Part shown: in pieces, positions 59,741-64,000 of the stretch
Layout: each line of letters starts with the position of its first letter
How positions within the stretch are numbered: the first letter of the stretch is position 1
Assembly (NCBI GenBank): GCA_964551335.1
Contig: CAZKCO010000035.1
Location: 1-64,000 of the forward strand
DNA length: 64,000 nt
Origin: Tunicatimonas sp964551335
GTDB lineage: Bacteria; Bacteroidota; Bacteroidia; Cytophagales; Cyclobacteriaceae
Direction: 5' to 3'
Made by a program: the position numbers and the translations under genes
The notes under the pieces: generated by a model
Seen by the model: the letters and a program-made list of their open reading frames with translations, nothing else
Told to the model about the DNA's origin: nothing
The model's database searches: none

Positions 59741-59808
59741 CCTTACGGATGTAAGAATTTCCCGATCCCAACCGTTTTTATCATGATCTACCCTAAAGTT
59801 CATTAACA

Positions 59809-60513
59809 ATGCCTGTGTCTCTTCATTCCTGGAACGTTAGCCCGGCTGAGGCAATTAGAATTCAGCAAGCTGTCCGTGATAAAGTACGGCTGGAGCCTTT
59901 CGAAGAGCCAATTCAGTATGTGGCGGGAGCTGATATTTCGTTTGATCGCGGTTCGGATATTTTTCACGCGGGTATTGTCGTACTTAAGTTTCCTTCGCTA
60001 AAGCTTTGTGGTCATTCACTGGTTACTACCCGTTCCACGTTCCCCTATGTGCCCGGATTGTTGTCTTTCCGGGAGATGCCCGCCCTGCTAAAAGCCTGGG
60101 AAAAATTGCCCGCTGAGCCGGATATTGTAGTATTAGACGGTCATGGTATCGCACATCCGCGCCGGTTAGGCATTGCTTCCCACTTTGGAGTGTGGGTAGA
60201 TAAGCCTACCGTAGGCTGTGCAAAAAAGCTGTTGGTGGGCATGCACGAAGCTCTTTCTACCGAGGCCAAATCACATGCTCCGATCTACGACAATCAGGAG
60301 ATAGTTGGGGTAGCTCATCGCTCCCGAGAGAATACAAAGCCCATTTATATCTCTCCCGGCCATCGTACTGATATCCCAAGTGCGCTATCGGTAGTAGATG
60401 CCTGTCTGACCAAATATCGGTTGCCGGAAGTTACCCGGCACGCGCACCGTCTGGTAAATGAGCTCCGCCGGGGTGAAGTAGAACCAGGAGTACGCTTGTA
60501 TGAGGATATGTAA
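59809..60513 (+). CDS. nfi: Endonuclease V
   Basis: This 234-residue enzyme cleaves DNA (and RNA) one phosphodiester 3' to deoxyinosine, starting repair of deaminated adenine. Signatures are YVAGADISF with the first catalytic aspartate, the segment STFPYVPGLLSFREMPALL (wedge PYVPG), VLDGHGIAHPRRLGIASHFG with the second aspartate, and GCAKKLLVG. It lies 226 bp after the macroglobulin gene and 72 bp before an oxidoreductase. It appears to be a single gene. Confidence 0.96.
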   Translation: MPVSLHSWNVSPAEAIRIQQAVRDKVRLEPFEEPIQYVAGADISFDRGSDIFHAGIVVLKFPSLKLCGHSLVTTRSTFPYVPGLLSFREMPALLKAWEKLPAEPDIVVLDGHGIAHPRRLGIASHFGVWVDKPTVGCAKKLLVGMHEALSTEAKSHAPIYDNQEIVGVAHRSRENTKPIYISPGHRTDIPSALSVVDACLTKYRLPEVTRHAHRLVNELRRGEVEPGVRLYEDM

Positions 60514-60585
60514 TTTTTATTTTCGTATAGTTACTTTTAGATACTAAACATATGTTTTCAGTGACAGACTAATACCAAATTCAAT

Positions 60586-61692
60586 ATGAAAGCACAACCT
60601 CAAAACTCTCGTCGTCAATTTATTAAACAAAGCGCTGCGGCAAGTGCCCTGGTAGCTACTCCCGCTATCTGGAAAAAAAATATCAGCCTGGTGGGGCTTA
60701 AACCTAAAGAAAAATTAGGAATCGCACTAGTGGGTTTGGGTTACTACAGCGGTCAGGTGCTAGCTCCAGCTTTGCAGGAAACGGAGAACTGTTACCTTGC
60801 CGGAATAGTTACCGGTACCCCCGAAAAAGAAAAAATCTGGGCTGAGCAGTACGGTATTAAGGAGGAGAATATTTACAACTACGATAATTACAACAGCGTT
60901 GCCAATAACGACGATATTGACATTATCTACGTAGTACTTCCCAATTCCATGCACGCTGAATATACTATTCGGGCAGCCGAGGCCGGCAAACATGTGATTT
61001 GTGAGAAGCCGATGGCCCTCAACCCTCAAGAGTGCGAAGCAATGATCAAGGCCTGTGAGGATAATAAACGAAAACTCTCTATCGGTTACCGAATGCAGTT
61101 TGAACCGCATACCCAGGAAGTGATGCGTTTGGGTCAGGAAAAGGTGTTTGGCCCGGTGAAGCTAGTAAACGCCGGGGCGGGCTACCGCGAGAGCCGAGCC
61201 GACCATTGGAAGCTGGATAAAGCCATGGGGGGCGGTGCCATGATGGATATGGGTGTATACTCACTACAAGCAGCTCGTTATGTAACTGGAGAAGAACCCG
61301 TGGCGGTTACCGCCCAGTCGTTTACTACCCGACCGGAGCTATTCACCGAAGTAGACGAAACCACCATGTTTCAACTGGAATTTCCGAGCGGAGCGCTGGC
61401 TAATCTGCATACCAGCTTCGGAATGAGTATGAATTACCTGAATGTGACCGCGGACGAAGGCTGGTTTAAGCTAGAGCCGTTTTCCGCCTACCGGGGTATT
61501 GAGGGGGAAAGCAAAAACGGTCCTATTGAATTTCCGCAGATCAACCAACAGGCTACTCAAATGGATGAGCAGGCGTACTGTGTGATGGAGGACAAACCCA
61601 TGCGAGTACCCGGCGAAGAGGGGCTACGCGACATGCGGGTAGTGGACGCTATTTATCGGGCTATCGGCTCTGGCGACCAGGAGAAGGTATAG
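60586..61692 (+). CDS. Tat-exported Gfo/Idh/MocA oxidoreductase
   Basis: This 368-residue NADP-type oxidoreductase begins with a twin-arginine leader (SRRQFIKQ, then an alanine-rich hydrophobic stretch). The Rossmann motif ALVGLGYYSG lies at residues 47-56 and the catalytic Lys141 in EKPMA. The pattern (GYRMQFEPHT, AGAGYRESRADHWKLDKAMGGGAMMDMGVY) matches glucose-fructose-oxidoreductase-like enzymes, which hold their cofactor tightly and act in the periplasm on sugars. The substrate is unknown. It could serve the sugar-processing genes of the window, but there is no direct link. Confidence 0.9.
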   Translation: MKAQPQNSRRQFIKQSAAASALVATPAIWKKNISLVGLKPKEKLGIALVGLGYYSGQVLAPALQETENCYLAGIVTGTPEKEKIWAEQYGIKEENIYNYDNYNSVANNDDIDIIYVVLPNSMHAEYTIRAAEAGKHVICEKPMALNPQECEAMIKACEDNKRKLSIGYRMQFEPHTQEVMRLGQEKVFGPVKLVNAGAGYRESRADHWKLDKAMGGGAMMDMGVYSLQAARYVTGEEPVAVTAQSFTTRPELFTEVDETTMFQLEFPSGALANLHTSFGMSMNYLNVTADEGWFKLEPFSAYRGIEGESKNGPIEFPQINQQATQMDEQAYCVMEDKPMRVPGEEGLRDMRVVDAIYRAIGSGDQEKV

Positions 61693-61733
61693 AAAATTAG
61701 TTGACCATTGAAAAGGGTTAATTGATAGTAGTT

Positions 61734-61742
61734 GGGGGGGGG
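61734..61742. repeat. Run of nine G
   Basis: A homopolymer of nine G lies in the 126-bp gap before the NYN gene. It is a candidate slippage site, or could be part of a G-rich structure, but it is not inside a coding region. Confidence 0.6.
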
Positions 61743-61818
61743 ATCGCAGATTTGCAATGAGTTTTTGATTAACAATAGCGAGTAAAGTAATGTCCTTAGT
61801 TTTAATAAGAAATAATAA

Positions 61819-62307
61819 ATGAATAAAGCGACGCAGCCACCAGTACGCATCAGCCAGTCGGTGGCTATACTAGTAGACGGAAATAATATTGAGATCAGCC
61901 TGCGCAATTTGTTCAACAAGAACAATATTATGCTGAATTACGATACGCTCATTCCCCGTCTGCTGGGAGAGCGGGGGCTTAATCGCATGATCTATTTTCG
62001 GGAGGGGAGCAGTATTTCGGCAAAACTGGAGCAGCGGCTGCGCAAGCACTATCATGGTTCAGTAGTGCCCTGTTACAAAGGGGCAGATATTCCGCTGAGC
62101 ATCAAAGCGACCCAACTGGCTCACAAAGTAGATGCTATTGTCATTCTTTCGGGAGATGCCGACTACGTGGAGTTGGTACGCCACTTGAAGTCCGAAGGGG
62201 TGCGGGTTGAGATTGCGGCCGTGGAAAAAACTACTGCTTCGGTGCTACTGGACGAAGCGGATTACTTCACTCCCATCACCAAAGAAGACTGTTTTGAGTT
62301 TAATTAG
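61819..62307 (+). CDS. NYN domain protein (LabA/DUF88 type)
   Basis: This 162-residue protein has the PIN-like NYN fold: the first acidic motif SVAILVDGNNIEISL, then RMIYFREGSS, and VDAIVILSGDADYVELVRHLKSEGVRVEIAAVEK with the second cluster of aspartates. These are ribonuclease-type active sites that need Mg2+ or Mn2+. Homologues are poorly known in bacteria (LabA acts in cyanobacterial clock output). It is a stand-alone gene, convergent with the MDR oxidoreductase (23 bp). Confidence 0.88.
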   Translation: MNKATQPPVRISQSVAILVDGNNIEISLRNLFNKNNIMLNYDTLIPRLLGERGLNRMIYFREGSSISAKLEQRLRKHYHGSVVPCYKGADIPLSIKATQLAHKVDAIVILSGDADYVELVRHLKSEGVRVEIAAVEKTTASVLLDEADYFTPITKEDCFEFN

Positions 62308-62330
62308 TGGGGCTCACCGTAGCCTGGAGG

Positions 62331-63299
62331 CTATTCTTTGTCAGCATCGGGAAAATTCATTCGCATCACCAGTTTACCTGCGGTATGGCCGCTTTCCAGT
62401 TGTTGATGTGCTTCTACCAAATCTTTTTCCGTGGCATCGTATACCTTCTGGATCACTGGCGTCAGCATATCCGCTTCAGTAAACTGAGCGAGTTGGTACA
62501 AATCTTCGTGGTCAGGCCGAACCATCATCAGTTTGCTTTTTTTTCCTCCGAATATTGAGAGAACCTGATCGATAATATTTTTAAATGAGGCAGCAGTGGT
62601 GATGTATATGCCTTTGTCTGTAAGAATAGATTTACAAGCGGAAAACGTTTGATTGCCAATAGCATCAAACACCACATCGTATTGGTAAGGCAACTGAGTA
62701 AAGTCCTGTAATTGATAGTCAATAACGTCAGTAGCACCCAGCTTCTTTACCAGGTCGGCATTAGCCGCGCTGCATACTCCGGTAATCTGGGCGCCAGCAT
62801 CCTTGGCAATTTGTACCGCAAATGTACCCACTCCACCCGAAGCTCCGTTAATCAGTACTCGACTACCTCGGGATATGTTTCCTTTATTGCGAAGCGCTTG
62901 CCAGGCAGTAAGTCCTGCAATAGGAATAGAGGCCGCTTCTTCAAATGACAGATTTTTTGGTATTAAAGCTACGTGTTTAACGTCAGTCGCCACGTACTCG
63001 GCATATCCGCCAAAATGAGGAGCCGGGAGCATCGCGTACACTTCGTCGTTAGGCTGAAAGGTGGTGACTTCGCTACCCAATCCTACAACTGTACCGGCAA
63101 TTTCTGCTCCTAATACTTTAGGAAAAGAAAGGCGGATTACACTTTTGAGGTCCCCTCGACGTAATTTGTAATCCAGGGGATTAAAACCGGCGGCATGTAC
63201 TTTAATCAGGACTTCTTTAGCGCTCAGAAGAGGCGTGCTAAGTTTGGTGGCAGAAAAAACAGTTGGTGGTCCGTACTGATTTATGATAAAGGCATTCAT
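62331..63299 (-). CDS. MDR superfamily NADP-dependent oxidoreductase (quinone-reductase-like)
   Basis: This 322-residue zinc-independent medium-chain dehydrogenase has the N-terminal GroES-like domain (VLIKVHAAGFNPLDYKLRRGD) and the NADP Rossmann motif INGASGGVGTFAVQIAK. It lacks the catalytic and structural zinc cysteines of alcohol dehydrogenases, so it is closest to quinone or enone reductases. The substrate is unknown. It is a single gene with a 181-bp empty gap on its upstream side. Confidence 0.9.
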   Translation of the reverse strand: MNAFIINQYGPPTVFSATKLSTPLLSAKEVLIKVHAAGFNPLDYKLRRGDLKSVIRLSFPKVLGAEIAGTVVGLGSEVTTFQPNDEVYAMLPAPHFGGYAEYVATDVKHVALIPKNLSFEEAASIPIAGLTAWQALRNKGNISRGSRVLINGASGGVGTFAVQIAKDAGAQITGVCSAANADLVKKLGATDVIDYQLQDFTQLPYQYDVVFDAIGNQTFSACKSILTDKGIYITTAASFKNIIDQVLSIFGGKKSKLMMVRPDHEDLYQLAQFTEADMLTPVIQKVYDATEKDLVEAHQQLESGHTAGKLVMRMNFPDADKE

Positions 63300-63501
63300 T
63301 CAAGGTCGTTTACCAAGTTTAACCTCAATTTGCCGTAAAAGTTACTATTTCTTTTACCAGAAAATAGGGTAACAATACCCCGCCCGTACCCTAGAGTGGG
63401 GAATGAAAACCACAATAACCCACTACTATTTTGCACAAAAATAACGCTGAGCAAGTTGCACCAAGTTTGTACATCAAATATTGGAAGTAGTATTATTAAT
63501 T

Positions 63502-63732
63502 ATGAAAAATTGGATAGGATTAACATTGGCACTGATTGGAGTAGGACTAGGATTGGCTAGTACAATACTTACAAATCTGGCTACCAACGACCCTGAGCGG
63601 GCCAGTATCTTAGGAATAGATACTGTTCGTATTATGGATAATAGTCCAACAGTAGTAGGTTTATCCCTGTTAGTACTGATCGTCAGCTTCTGCCTGATCT
63701 TTTCCTCCAAACGAAAAATTGATAGAAGATGA
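63502..63732 (+). CDS. Small two-helix membrane protein
   Basis: From the ATG at 63502 the protein has 76 residues; a TTG at 63481 would add seven. Helix 1 is at residues 5-24 (IGLTLALIGVGLGLASTILT), then a polar loop with NDPERASILG, helix 2 at 50-68 (VVGLSLLVLIVSFCLIFSS) and a basic tail KRKIDRR. The family is not recognised. Its stop overlaps the start of the next small gene by 4 bp (ATGA), which supports both being translated. Confidence 0.65.
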   Translation: MKNWIGLTLALIGVGLGLASTILTNLATNDPERASILGIDTVRIMDNSPTVVGLSLLVLIVSFCLIFSSKRKIDRR

Positions 63733-63917
63733 ATACCACAGAGCTATATTTAAAAGATACGTACGACCTACTAAAAGAGAGTGCAAAACAATATCTCAAC
63801 AGTCGACATAAGCTTTTGCGGGCGTACCGAAAAATCAGATACGCTAAACAAGCATTGAAGAATAATCCAAGTTTGGTTGAGCAACCAGCCAGCAAATACT
63901 ATAGACAATATCCTTAG
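63729..63917 (+). CDS. Small basic hypothetical protein
   Basis: This 62-residue soluble protein is rich in Lys, Arg and Tyr (YLNSRHKLLRAYRKIRYAKQALKNNP) and helical, with no membrane segment. It overlaps the upstream membrane protein gene by 4 bp and is followed by a terminator, so the two form a small operon. The function is unknown. Confidence 0.6.
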   Translation: MNTTELYLKDTYDLLKESAKQYLNSRHKLLRAYRKIRYAKQALKNNPSLVEQPASKYYRQYP

Positions 63918-63936
63918 AACTACCCAACGGCAGAAG

Positions 63937-63974
63937 AGGGTACGTATGGTTGAAAAACTGTACGTACCCTTTTT
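63937..63974 (+). terminator. Intrinsic terminator after the small-gene pair
   Basis: AGGGTACGTA (63937-63946) pairs perfectly with TACGTACCCT (63961-63970) over a 14-nt loop and is followed by a short T-run. Confidence 0.85.
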
Positions 63975-64000
63975 CATTAGTTCCCGGCAATATCGCCACT

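Overview
The window looks like the chromosome of a marine-type Cytophagales bacterium (phylum Bacteroidota). Several independent signs agree. Promoters carry the Bacteroidota -7 box TAnnTTTG, and the trp operon has it in perfect form. Lipoproteins and three formylglycine sulfatases are abundant. MacB-type permeases carry the prefix domain, and the gene set (S9 peptidase, GH78, DUF1080, choice-of-anchor I, KptA, CtlX) is typical of the group. The genus is not resolved. No rRNA, tRNA, CRISPR array, transposase or phage gene was seen.

Layout. 0-5.4 kb, minus strand: a ClbS/DfsB-like protein, a PPP phosphatase, a secreted alpha/beta hydrolase, TrmH and a sulfatase. 5.5-11.8 kb, plus strand: a Tat-exported D-amino-acid-oxidase-type flavoprotein whose motifs are in circularly permuted order, a Tat-exported class V aminotransferase, a lipoprotein and an S9 peptidase. 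12-15.9 kb: small hypotheticals and two lipoproteins (spondin domain; choice-of-anchor I) that share a post-cysteine motif. 16-22.1 kb: a carbohydrate patch (HEAT-tailed sulfatase, GH78 rhamnosidase, DUF1080 lipoprotein) and a Uma2 nuclease. 22.1-26.5 kb: a minus-strand run with a Crp/Fnr regulator, GNAT and membrane proteins including a 40-residue one, then a SulP transporter. 26.8-32.7 kb: a GH5 lipoprotein, a GT2 glycosyltransferase, then an inositol module (SSS symporter, myo-inositol oxygenase, inositol-dehydrogenase-like enzyme). 32.8-38.5 kb: PadR plus two large permeases sharing an identical 195-bp tract.

38.5-52.8 kb holds tryptophan biosynthesis in two minus-strand blocks. One is trpC-kptA-trpF. 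The other is trpE-[four-helix-bundle gene]-trpG-[sulfatase]-trpD-aat, followed by a PAS histidine kinase. Between the blocks lie a phosphodiesterase, an arginine deiminase and CtlX. trpA and trpB are not in the window. The trpE block is preceded by a consensus promoter, an almost leaderless 25-residue leader peptide with three consecutive Trp codons, and an intrinsic terminator, which together form a complete attenuator. The four-helix-bundle gene between trpE and trpG is bracketed by inverted repeats, and related repeats without a gene occur in other intergenic gaps.

52.9-64 kb: a SPOR-domain membrane protein, a structured 426-bp gap that may encode an RNA, a giant thioester alpha-2-macroglobulin, endonuclease V, a Tat-exported Gfo/Idh/MocA oxidoreductase, a NYN-domain protein, an MDR oxidoreductase, and a translationally coupled pair of tiny genes ending in a terminator. 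The strongest leads are the permuted oxidase, the trp attenuator, and the repeat-bracketed four-helix-bundle gene with its gene-less relatives.
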